Shown one piece after another: positions 7,300 through 15,140 of a DNA stretch of 15,974 nucleotides (its first letter is position 1; every line of letters begins with the position of its first letter). The DNA is taken from positions 193 through 16,166 of the forward strand of contig DOMU01000175.1 of the NCBI GenBank assembly GCA_003509305.1, written 5' to 3'. A program made the position numbers and the translations under genes. The notes under the pieces were generated by a model. That model saw nothing but the letters and a program-made list of their open reading frames with translations, made no database searches and had not been told where the DNA came from. This stretch comes from Desulfobulbaceae bacterium. GTDB taxonomy: Bacteria > Desulfobacterota > Desulfobulbia > Desulfobulbales > Desulfocapsaceae.

Positions 7300-8160
7300 A
7301 TGATCAATACGCGGCGGGCAAAGCCAGCGAAATCAATTGGCACCGATGGTTTTACCCTCGTCGAATTGCTGATGGCCATTGCCATCAGCGCCCTGATTCT
7401 CAGCGCCTTGCTGTCGTTTTACTGGGCGCAGCAAAAAACAGCAAAAGTTCAGCAGGATATTACCGTCCTCCAGCAGGATATTCGCGGAATCGCGCATATC
7501 CTCGCCCAGGATATTCGCATGGCTGGATTTAATCCACGAGACGCGGACAGGCCCAACGCCCAGCTTACCCCACCGCGTTTTCTGGACGGAATTCTTTTTC
7601 AACACATCAACGGCACGGTACAACAAACAGTTACCACCAACTCGACCTCAATCGCCTTTACCAGCGACCTCAATGGAAATGGAATAATTGATCAGGCGGC
7701 CCCGGCTGCAAATATGCCCCTTGAACAGATCGCCTATCGATTTTACAACAACAGCAACCGGCCTCGGCTGCAACGCTACAGCCCCGTTGGCAATGGCTGG
7801 CAGGATGTGGCCAATAACCTCAATGGCATTGAATTCTGCTATGTAATATCCGGATCGCCTGGCTGTACCACCACACCAAGCAAGGACAATTTCACGGATA
7901 ACAAAATCCGGGTGGTGTGGGTGAGCCTGCTGCTCCGCTCGCCTTTTCCGGACCGAAAATATACTGATCAGACCGTGTACCGGCCCGCGTCTTGCATCCA
8001 GAATCCAGGAAAAACCTGTGTCTATCCGACAACAGGCACTTTCAAGCATTTCAATAATGGGGCGGCTTACAAGGACCATTATCGCCGCCAGATGCTGAGT
8101 TTCGCCGTTCAGTGCCGCAATATCCGGCCAAATGTCGGTGAAATTCCAGCAACTCCGTAA
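7300..8160 (+). CDS. pilW: PilW-like type IV pilus minor pilin
   Basis: The 286-aa prepilin has a 17-residue leader, cleavage after Gly17, then FTLVELLMAIAISALIL with Glu22 at +5. The following segment, ending in LAQDIRMAGFNPRD, is the hallmark of PilW-like minor pilins, as is the long beta-rich C-terminal head. Cysteines occur in the head (FCYVISGSPGC, ASCIQNPGKTC), probably forming disulfides. A GAGGGG ribosome site precedes the ATG. PilW works with PilV, PilX, FimU and PilY1 in the tip/priming complex of type IVa pili. The gene lies 35 bases after fimT. Confidence 0.88.
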   Translation: MINTRRAKPAKSIGTDGFTLVELLMAIAISALILSALLSFYWAQQKTAKVQQDITVLQQDIRGIAHILAQDIRMAGFNPRDADRPNAQLTPPRFLDGILFQHINGTVQQTVTTNSTSIAFTSDLNGNGIIDQAAPAANMPLEQIAYRFYNNSNRPRLQRYSPVGNGWQDVANNLNGIEFCYVISGSPGCTTTPSKDNFTDNKIRVVWVSLLLRSPFPDRKYTDQTVYRPASCIQNPGKTCVYPTTGTFKHFNNGAAYKDHYRRQMLSFAVQCRNIRPNVGEIPATP

Positions 8161-8172
8161 AACAGGTATGGC

Positions 8173-8727
8173 ATGACCACCCAACGCAATGAATACGGAT
8201 TTACCCTTATCGAGGCGATGATCGCCGTCGCCGTCCTGATGCTCGGCGTGCTTGTTTTAGAAAAAAACATTATTGCCCAGGTTTTTTACAACAATGCCAC
8301 CAGACTCGCCTCCACTGGACTCAGTGGATCAGCCAGCCTGGTCGAACGTTTGCAGGCGCTTTCTTACGATAATGACTGGCTGCGAGACGTGGATCATGCC
8401 GGGCTGAACAGCCTGGACGCGACTGTCGATGCCGGTGGCCGCATCATTGCCGATCATGCGGTGAATCTCGATGCCGATGGGCAAATTGCCCGCAACGCGG
8501 CGGGCAACGAGGTGATAATAAACAGTGGTCAGGCTTTGGACGACCTGCCAGCGGGAGGCATGTTTACCGTATTCTGGAATGTCTTCGATGATCCTGACAG
8601 GCCCGATATAAAAATCATCCGCGTGATCAGCCGCTGGCGCGATAAGGCCCAGAGTGGAAATGTTCATGATGATGACCAGATCAATAACCGGCAAATGGTG
8701 ATTGACTATGTCAAACTCAGACTCTGA
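8173..8727 (+). CDS. pilV: PilV-like type IV pilus minor pilin
   Basis: The 184-aa prepilin has a 9-residue leader, cleavage after Gly9, then FTLIEAMIAVAVLMLGVLVLE with Glu14 at +5. The C-terminal part (FTVFWNVFDDPDRPDIKIIR and the following strand) matches the usual PilV head, where a conserved aromatic beta-strand pair precedes the end. It lies 12 bases after pilW and overlaps pilX, so the minor pilins should be made in fixed proportion. The order here, W before V, differs from the V-W-X order of Pseudomonas aeruginosa. Confidence 0.85.
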   Translation: MTTQRNEYGFTLIEAMIAVAVLMLGVLVLEKNIIAQVFYNNATRLASTGLSGSASLVERLQALSYDNDWLRDVDHAGLNSLDATVDAGGRIIADHAVNLDADGQIARNAAGNEVIINSGQALDDLPAGGMFTVFWNVFDDPDRPDIKIIRVISRWRDKAQSGNVHDDDQINNRQMVIDYVKLRL

Positions 8728-9334
8728 AAAAATGTTTGGTCATACGACGCTGAACGGCGAAGATGGTTTCGTTCTCATTACCGTCATGCTTGTGATGCTG
8801 CTTCTGATGGGATTGGCACTGGCCGCCACGGGCAGCTCGCTTCTTGAAATTCTGATTACAAAAAACAATCAGGAATATACCGAGCGGCTCTACCAGGCGG
8901 AAGGCGCCGCCAAAGAACTGATTGAAAAGCTCGATGCCCGCTTCGACAACTTTGCAATCAAACCGGAAGATATGGATAAAACCACGGATGGAGCTTGGAT
9001 CAACAAGCCGATTGACCCAAATTCCGAAAGTTTGACGGCATTGGAACATGCCGAGAGTATGTTCAACACGCCCACCCTCTTTTTCAATCCGCCAGGAACA
9101 GAGACCAAGGCGCTGAAAAATATTTTGGGGGCCACTACGGATATAAAAAGCCTGGCAATCTACCGTGGCCCCGTCGGCGGAGATAAGGCAAGCACCTTGA
9201 ATATGGGCAGCAGTGCCGGCAGCAGCGGCCAAGTCTATCAGTATGAGGTAATTGGCCGGGCAAAGAAAGCATCAGGAACGGAAGCTCCGGCCGCCATCGT
9301 CAACATCGGCTACAAAAAACGTATAATACGATGA
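8708..9334 (+). CDS. pilX: PilX-like type IV pilus minor pilin
   Basis: The 208-aa protein has a leader ending NGEDG, then FVLITVMLVMLLLMGLALAA. It lacks the Glu at mature position 5 (Thr instead), as is common in the PilX/GspK group at the pilus tip. The segment after the helix, with YTERLYQAEGAAKELIEKL, fits the PilX N-terminal domain. Possible starts are TTG 8702, ATG 8708 and ATG 8732; 8708 is chosen because GGTGA lies 6 bases upstream and it allows coupling to pilV (20-base overlap). Start 8732 would give a neater 12-residue leader. The stop overlaps pilY1 as ATGA. The C-terminal head has no recognisable motif. Confidence 0.8.
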   Translation: MSNSDSEKMFGHTTLNGEDGFVLITVMLVMLLLMGLALAATGSSLLEILITKNNQEYTERLYQAEGAAKELIEKLDARFDNFAIKPEDMDKTTDGAWINKPIDPNSESLTALEHAESMFNTPTLFFNPPGTETKALKNILGATTDIKSLAIYRGPVGGDKASTLNMGSSAGSSGQVYQYEVIGRAKKASGTEAPAAIVNIGYKKRIIR

Positions 9335-12300
9335 ATTTCTCCGGATTGCATACGGGTCAGTGTTCCTGGCTGAAGGTGGCTGCGCTGATTTTCTGTGTTT
9401 TGCCTTGGCCCACGCCAAACGCCTCCGCCACCGATACAATAAGCAATATCCCAATGGAAATACGGCAGAAGGCGGCGCCAGCAAACATTATGTTTGTTAT
9501 CGACAACTCCGGCAGTATGGATGCCGAATTCGCCACCGATGAAAAGTGGGGATATTTGGATGGTGCCTGGTATCTGTTTCAGTTAGATAGCAGAGAGCGA
9601 TTGCTATGGCGGGCGCGTTGGCACGGCGCCAACCGGATGTTTTATGATCCAAACCGGCAATACAACAAATGGCCCGATTTTGACGCGCCGGCCCATAATC
9701 AAGAGGACATCGGCATGGCACAGATGCCTCTTTTGCGAAACGACCCACGCGACGCTGACGCGGCATTCGATTTGAGCGTGGTCTTTCATACCTCATCTGT
9801 GCCGCCCGTTTTGCCAACCATACCCAATTCCCACTATTACGCCTGGCATGACGCCGACAATAACGGCGTGGCGGACGATAAGGAGGTGTGGCTCGTCACG
9901 CTGAATTTCATCGCCGGTGGGTCAGTCGAGCGCCACTATTTCAACTTCGATTTAGGCAACGACGGCGTGCTCACTCATATACCAGCGGACAGACTGGTGA
10001 CCGCGTCAGGCGTACCGGCGGATATGCGGCAGGTTATGACAGGAGCGAACGAACTGGTCGAGGTGCCAGAGTCGGCAGTGCCGGCGGAGATCAAAGCCGA
10101 GTGGACAAAAAATGATGGAACCCGGTACCTGCCAAGCCCCCAGGAAGAACTGCTCAATTTTGCCACCTGGTACACCTACCACAGAAAGAGGTTATTCGCC
10201 GCCATTGGCGCGGTGTCGGAAGCTATCGGTCGCCTATCAGGAGTCCAGGTCGGTTTATATACCATCAACGGTGCGGATGTCGGGGCGAGTGAAGCGCGAA
10301 CAGGCGTCCGGCCCATTAAAGTGGCGTTGCCCGATGGCACAATTGGCGATGACACGCAGACCCTGAGAGATTTGCTTTACCAGTTGCAAACGTCTTCGGA
10401 AGCCCCGACCCCGCTCAATACTGCTTTTCAGAATGTCGCACGGTATTTTGATGTCGAGGATACTGGCGGTTTCGCTCCCACTGGCCAAGCCAATACGCCC
10501 TGTGCCAGCGCCGAAAATGGCGGCGCCTGCCAGCAAGCTTTCGTCATTATGATTTCCGACGGGGAATACAGTGACAGAAGCACCACCAGCAACGCCGAGG
10601 GGGATGGGCCTTTCGCGCCACCCTACCATGACGATCTCCCTAACACTCTGGCCGATCTTGTCATGAGCTATTACGATACCGATCTGGCAAAGAATCTCGA
10701 TAACGACGTACCCACTGGCAGCAAGGACGGCAATAACCGGCAACACATTGTCACCTACACGATTGGCTTCGGTGTGCGGGGAAGTATACCAATTGATGAC
10801 ATGGACCGAGATGGCACGCCGGATCCGAGCGGCTGTACCTACGCCGAGAATCCCTATTTCCTTAAAAAAAATTGTACCGTCATGCCCGCATGGCCGACGG
10901 ACATGTCCATTACCAACGCCAGAGTTGATGACCTCTGGCATGCCGCTGTCAATGGCCATGGGCAATATTTCCAAGCGGCAGATGCGAAAGCGTTGCTTGA
11001 CGCCCTCTTTTCCATCGCCGCCGATTTCACTTCCCGGCAGACAATCGGAGCTTCCAGCGCTGTCAACAGCGATCAACTGACTGACGGTACCACCGTTTAT
11101 ACTGGCGGGTATAATGGCTATGAATGGACAGGCGATCTGCTCGCTTACTCTTTCAAAAAAGATTTGAATGGCAAAATCACGAGCGAAGTGGATACGACTC
11201 ATCCCAAATGGAGCGCGGCGGAACAACTCGCATCTCATTTAGACCGGATAATTTTCACCACGAATGGCGATGGCGCCTGGCTTGATTTCACATCCGCCGC
11301 CACTGGCCTGAACAGCGCTGGTTTCAGCGAAGCCCAGCGGCGGATGCTAACAATTCCTGGTGACGTTCTGACTTTTGACGACTCCATTTCCTATTTCCGT
11401 GGCAAAAGCGACATCGCCGGAGTGCGTAAACGTGGCGGTAGCATCACCGGCGATAATGTTCTGGGTGATATTGTCCACTCCGCGCCGGCACTGCTGCGTA
11501 CCGCCACGGATAAAAATGGCACAATCTTTGTCGGCGCCAATGATGGTATGCTCCACGCCTTTGACGCCGAGACCGGGGCCGAGCGCTTCGCCTTCATCCC
11601 AAGTCTCGTGCATGACCATCTGGTTGATTTGAGCGATCCGGATTATTCACACCGTTATTATGTTGACGCCAGCCCGGTGGTCGAGCCTTTGCCCTTTTTC
11701 GACGGCATGGGTGTGCGGACTGACAATATGTATCTGCTTGTCTCCGGCCTCGGACGGGGCGGCAGAGGATATTTCGCCCTTGATGTCACAAACGCCGATT
11801 CTATCAACAATGCGGCCGCTACCGCCGCCATGGTGAAATGGGAGTACCCAAGCCGCTCGATGAGCGTGGCCGGTCTCGATACCAACGGCGATGGCCGGGT
11901 CGAAACCAATACCGCCACAGTTGGCAATCCCGGGTCATACACATATCGATACGAGGCCGCCGGCAGCGACGGGCGGGATAACGATGGCGATGGCTATATC
12001 GACGAAGCGGGCGAAAAGGCGCTCTCCATTTACGACGGTGAGACGAGAATCGGCCTCGCCTATCAGGACGACGACCTTGGGTATTCGTACAGTATTCCAG
12101 TTGTCGCCCGCTGCTATCTGAGCGCGAACAAGGCCAGGCCCACGGGCGGCGGCGATCATCCCTGGGTGGTCTTTTTTGGCAATGGCTATGACAGTTACAA
12201 CGGCAAAGCCGTCCTGTATGTGCTTGATGCCTTAAGCGGTAAACTGATCAGAAAGATTGACACCGGCGCCGGCGGGGAAACCGACCGGCCACGCAATGGC

Positions 12301-13413
12301 CTGTCGTCTCCAGCCGTTGTCGATGTCGATAACGATGATAAGGCGGATTTCGCCTATGCCGGCGATCTGCGCGGCAATTTGTGGAAATTCGATCTTCGCT
12401 CGCGCGATCCGGCCAAATGGCGCGTCGCTCATGAAAATCCGGCGGGCCAGCCGCAACCAATGTTTACCACGGCGGCGGGTCTCGGTGAAATCGGGCAAGC
12501 GATCACCGCCCTGCCGCAGGTGGTGCATCACAATAAAAACTCCGGTTATATCGTGGTGTTCGGTACCGGCAGATTTTTTAATGAATCAGACCGCGCCGAT
12601 AACAATGTGCAAACTCTGTTTGGCATTTGGGATAACGACACCGTGCTCGCGGTTACCGATCATATCGACAACGACGAGGATGGCATTGCCGATGAACCAA
12701 AAGAGATGCGACTCGACCGGAAAAATTATTTAGGAGTATGGCGCCGGGGGACGAACAGCTTTTCCAACCATGCCGGTAATCTTCTGAAGCAGGAAGTGTT
12801 GCTGCAAAAAACGATGCGGATGACAAATGCCGAGTCGGGTCAAACCGCGGATGCGACTCTTCGCGTCACGAGCGACAACTCCCGCGCCTCTGGCGGTTGG
12901 TGGAAGAGCGATAACCCCAATGGCTATATGGGCTGGTATTTTGATCTGCCTGGCCAAAAAGAGATTGACGCCGCGGGTGGGATCGAAACCGCTGGCGTAT
13001 CGAGCGCTGATTCCGCCGAACGGGTCGTAAAAGATGTGCTCATCCGCGATGGCAAAGTGATCGCCGTCACCTTTATCCCCAACGACAGCGCCTGCGCCGC
13101 TGGCGGAAACTCCTTCCTCATGGAATTATCGGCCTTTACCGGCGACCGGCTTCCCACCGTTCAACTGGACATTGATGGCGATGGCAGACTCACGGAGGGC
13201 GATCTGATCGCTTATGGCGGCGGAAAGTATGCCGTATCCGGATATGGAATCAGTGGCATGGCCAACACCCCCGTATTTACCGGCGGGTCCGGAAACAAAG
13301 GAGATGATGGGACGGAGACTATGCTGATAGGCAGTTCTTCTGGAGCCATTGTCAGCATTGAGGAAGCAAAAGAAGCGAGTATCGCCTATTGGTGGGAAAT
13401 GACCAACGATTGA
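9331..13413 (+). CDS. pilY1: PilY1, type IV pilus tip adhesin with vWA domain and beta-propeller
   Basis: The 1360-aa secreted protein has a signal peptide with a probable cut after Ala33 (PNASA). An N-terminal von Willebrand A-like domain holds a complete metal-ion-dependent adhesion site: DNSGS (58-62), the Thr of APTPL (T360) and Asp410 of MISDGE. The C-terminal PilY1 beta-propeller starts near GDIVHSAPALL (712-722), with FVGANDGMLHAFDAETG (733-749) and YAGDLRGNLWKFD (1009-1021). Seven calcium-loop-like motifs occur, starting at D174, D490, D850, D883, D998, D1113 and D1280. The D174 loop has the full 12-residue EF-hand spacing ending in Glu185. C391/C400 and C502/C515 are likely disulfides. 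In Pseudomonas and Neisseria (PilC), this protein caps the pilus, binds surfaces and controls retraction through calcium. The ATGA overlap with pilX couples translation. Confidence 0.93.
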   Translation: MNFSGLHTGQCSWLKVAALIFCVLPWPTPNASATDTISNIPMEIRQKAAPANIMFVIDNSGSMDAEFATDEKWGYLDGAWYLFQLDSRERLLWRARWHGANRMFYDPNRQYNKWPDFDAPAHNQEDIGMAQMPLLRNDPRDADAAFDLSVVFHTSSVPPVLPTIPNSHYYAWHDADNNGVADDKEVWLVTLNFIAGGSVERHYFNFDLGNDGVLTHIPADRLVTASGVPADMRQVMTGANELVEVPESAVPAEIKAEWTKNDGTRYLPSPQEELLNFATWYTYHRKRLFAAIGAVSEAIGRLSGVQVGLYTINGADVGASEARTGVRPIKVALPDGTIGDDTQTLRDLLYQLQTSSEAPTPLNTAFQNVARYFDVEDTGGFAPTGQANTPCASAENGGACQQAFVIMISDGEYSDRSTTSNAEGDGPFAPPYHDDLPNTLADLVMSYYDTDLAKNLDNDVPTGSKDGNNRQHIVTYTIGFGVRGSIPIDDMDRDGTPDPSGCTYAENPYFLKKNCTVMPAWPTDMSITNARVDDLWHAAVNGHGQYFQAADAKALLDALFSIAADFTSRQTIGASSAVNSDQLTDGTTVYTGGYNGYEWTGDLLAYSFKKDLNGKITSEVDTTHPKWSAAEQLASHLDRIIFTTNGDGAWLDFTSAATGLNSAGFSEAQRRMLTIPGDVLTFDDSISYFRGKSDIAGVRKRGGSITGDNVLGDIVHSAPALLRTATDKNGTIFVGANDGMLHAFDAETGAERFAFIPSLVHDHLVDLSDPDYSHRYYVDASPVVEPLPFFDGMGVRTDNMYLLVSGLGRGGRGYFALDVTNADSINNAAATAAMVKWEYPSRSMSVAGLDTNGDGRVETNTATVGNPGSYTYRYEAAGSDGRDNDGDGYIDEAGEKALSIYDGETRIGLAYQDDDLGYSYSIPVVARCYLSANKARPTGGGDHPWVVFFGNGYDSYNGKAVLYVLDALSGKLIRKIDTGAGGETDRPRNGLSSPAVVDVDNDDKADFAYAGDLRGNLWKFDLRSRDPAKWRVAHENPAGQPQPMFTTAAGLGEIGQAITALPQVVHHNKNSGYIVVFGTGRFFNESDRADNNVQTLFGIWDNDTVLAVTDHIDNDEDGIADEPKEMRLDRKNYLGVWRRGTNSFSNHAGNLLKQEVLLQKTMRMTNAESGQTADATLRVTSDNSRASGGWWKSDNPNGYMGWYFDLPGQKEIDAAGGIETAGVSSADSAERVVKDVLIRDGKVIAVTFIPNDSACAAGGNSFLMELSAFTGDRLPTVQLDIDGDGRLTEGDLIAYGGGKYAVSGYGISGMANTPVFTGGSGNKGDDGTETMLIGSSSGAIVSIEEAKEASIAYWWEMTND

Positions 13414-13434
13414 TCATCGAAGTATGGAGATACC

Positions 13435-13782
13435 ATGTTAAGAAAGCGAAGTGGCACCGCATTCATCATGCTGATTATGCTGTCGGGTATAATCGGCCAA
13501 ATCGATCAGGAAAAAATCATTATTGATGGAGTATCTTTCTCTTATGAATGGAAGGTTAATCCTGACTTCGCGCCAATTGCCCTGGAACGTTTTTCCGCCG
13601 GCGAAGAAATCCTTTTTCAAGTCAACAGCCAAGGCAGAATCATTAAAATATCGCCCATGTCAGCCACAGCACGGCCAACTGTCCCAGCCGCTCCATCGCG
13701 GAAGGCGAGTGATACCCAGCCAGACCGCTCCGTCCCGATCAGACAACACAATGGAGTTTGGACAAACGCATTCAAATTATAG
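13435..13782 (+). CDS. Small exported protein after pilY1, PilY2-like by position
   Basis: The 115-aa protein has a signal-like start MLRKRSGTAFIMLIMLSGII. Mature sequence features include a hydrophobic/charged stretch IDGVSFSYEW, FSAGEEILFQVNSQGRIIKI, and a Pro/Ser/Thr/Arg-rich, probably unstructured C-terminus. GGAG lies 6 bases before the ATG, and the gene is 21 bases after pilY1, so it is almost certainly the last gene of the operon. Position and size match Pseudomonas aeruginosa PilY2, but I cannot see clear sequence similarity, so the name is not assigned. It may be periplasmic or surface-exposed and linked to PilY1 function. Confidence 0.7.
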   Translation: MLRKRSGTAFIMLIMLSGIIGQIDQEKIIIDGVSFSYEWKVNPDFAPIALERFSAGEEILFQVNSQGRIIKISPMSATARPTVPAAPSRKASDTQPDRSVPIRQHNGVWTNAFKL

Positions 13783-13847
13783 ATGAATAATCAAGGGTAA
13801 TCCTCCCATATTCAACAGCATTTGAAAGTAGAGCCTAATTTCAGTTT

Positions 13848-14951
13848 TCATTTCAGGATGCACTCATCCTTCCTTCGGTTTTTTGCGACTCCCCTGTCGG
13901 CTGCGCTGACATTCCCCTCTGAGAGAGAGTGGTTGAATTGTTGCCGGACGTGAAGCGGAGCGAGGCGTTTCCGGACGGCTTCGGGGACAAAGCCGAGGAA
14001 GAATGCGCGGCAACTGTGCCAGAAGACCGACAGCAGCAGCAGCAGGGAGCCGATCACCAGGGCGGTAAGGGCGAAACTCAAATCAACCGCCCCATAAAGC
14101 TTGAGCAGGGTGCTGAAGGCATAGAGGACATAAAACAGCGAGGAGACCATCAAAGCGCGCCGGTCGATACACAGCGACACCAGCGCAATGCCCATATACA
14201 GACCCACAACCGTGAACGCCTGCCAGGGCATTGTCTGCCCCTTAAACAGCCCCAGAAAGAAAAAAATGGGATGCACCAAAAGCGGGGCCGCCAGAAGATG
14301 CAGCCAAAAGGCCACATCGGCACGCCGCGTCAGGCGCGCGGTATCGCTTGCGTCCCACCACATGGCCAGGGCGAACACGATCAGCCCGCACAGAAATAAA
14401 ATGAAGGGAAGCCAGTCGACCAACTCCTGAACCGTCGTGAGCAGTGAAGTAACCGCCAGGCCGAGCGCTGCCGCGGCTCCGGCGGCAACGGTGATCGGCA
14501 CCCTGAAACGCAGCCAGTGGAGCCATGCGCCGATTAAAGCGGCGGCGCTGCCGCCGATCAGGGAAAAGGTCCCGTATCCCGTGCGTTCCAGGAATTCGGC
14601 ACCGAACGCATAACACCCGCCGACAAAGACCAGCAGCAAGACAATCGCCGGCAAGGCCATGCGCCGTTTGCGGACAAAAAATTCGGCCAATCCCCAGGCG
14701 CAGGCGGCAACGGCCATAGGCCCCAGCCATGGCGCGGCGCCCAGTCCGATCCAGCCCACCGAAACCAGCAGCAACGCACTCGCTATTACCACAAAGATAT
14801 CGTTGAATCCGGTAATCAGCCGGAACTGCTCCTCATCGGCCAGCGGCGTCTGCCGCCGCAGCGCCACATACTCGCGGAAGGCCTGGCCTGCCTCCTCGGT
14901 GAACACTCCGGCCTCAACAGCGGAGAGGATATCTTCTTCTGTGTACCGCAT
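13848..14951 (-). CDS. Multi-pass inner-membrane protein of unknown function
   Basis: The 367-aa protein has a short acidic cytoplasmic start (MRYTEEDILSAVEAGVF), an EEQFRLITGFNDIFVVIASA motif (about 40-59) and then about ten hydrophobic helices up to residue 320. The arrangement recalls DUF2157-type membrane proteins, but I cannot name a family with confidence. AAGGAG precedes the ATG. The last 30 residues or so (from HSLSEGNVSAADRGV) are hydrophilic and unlike the rest. They coincide with a repeat-like DNA element, so the native C-terminus may have been replaced. The gene is convergent with the pilus operon and 189 bases downstream of the small exported protein gene on the same strand. The 189-base gap itself holds no confident signal. 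Confidence 0.65.
   Translation of the reverse strand: MRYTEEDILSAVEAGVFTEEAGQAFREYVALRRQTPLADEEQFRLITGFNDIFVVIASALLLVSVGWIGLGAAPWLGPMAVAACAWGLAEFFVRKRRMALPAIVLLLVFVGGCYAFGAEFLERTGYGTFSLIGGSAAALIGAWLHWLRFRVPITVAAGAAAALGLAVTSLLTTVQELVDWLPFILFLCGLIVFALAMWWDASDTARLTRRADVAFWLHLLAAPLLVHPIFFFLGLFKGQTMPWQAFTVVGLYMGIALVSLCIDRRALMVSSLFYVLYAFSTLLKLYGAVDLSFALTALVIGSLLLLLSVFWHSCRAFFLGFVPEAVRKRLAPLHVRQQFNHSLSEGNVSAADRGVAKNRRKDECILK
13855..13884 (+). terminator. Possible terminator of the pilus operon
   Basis: AGGATG (13855-13860) pairs with CATCCT (13865-13870) around CACT, and TTTTTT follows at 13879-13884. The stem is short and the T-run is 8 bases away, so this is a poor match to an intrinsic terminator. 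It lies inside the 3' end of the convergent gene. Confidence 0.2.
13878..13930 (-). repeat. Dispersed-repeat-like element at the 3' end of the membrane-protein gene
   Basis: A hairpin TGTCGGC-TGC-GCTGACA (13895-13911, one G-T pair) is flanked by CTCCCC on the left and TTCCCCTCTGAGAG on the right, with a T6 run just before it. This layout, and its translation SLSEGNVSAADRGV, resembles small intergenic repeats that I recall seeing as spurious reading frames in other genomes. Only one copy is in the window, so its repeat nature is an inference. Confidence 0.4.
14031..14045. repeat. (CAG)5 trinucleotide run
   Basis: Five CAG units in a row encode a leucine run (LLLLL on the minus strand) within the last membrane helix of the unknown membrane protein. 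Slippage would add or remove whole leucines without shifting the frame. Confidence 0.6.
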
Positions 14952-15140
14952 CAGTGCTCCTTCGTTGTCAATCGGCGCTTAAAAATGCCCCACCTTGGCC
15001 TTAAACGCTTGGATATGGCTGATCTCCCCATCTGTTCGTGACAACTATCATACCTGTCCAGATTTCGGGGAACGCTTCTCTGAAGATATCAGAAATATAT
15101 TGCCAATAATTTTTATCGATAATTTTATCGGCCTGAAAAC

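Noticed and set aside
10864..10871. A8 run inside pilY1 as a phase-variation site
   Set aside because: Neisserial pilC is phase-variable through a poly-G tract, but A8 is short, and an identical A8 run occurs in rlmKL (5602-5609), so it looks like chance.
10255..11238. Long minus-strand open frame (327 codons) opposite pilY1
   Set aside because: It lies wholly inside pilY1, whose domains and motifs are clear in the plus frame. The minus translation has no recognisable domain and no ribosome site was evident.
14952..15140. Promoter or small RNA in the gap upstream of the membrane-protein gene
   Set aside because: A TATGAT (minus strand, 15047-15052) has no acceptable -35. The TTTTATCG direct repeats (15111-15118 and 15123-15130) and the AT palindrome beside them are too simple to call.
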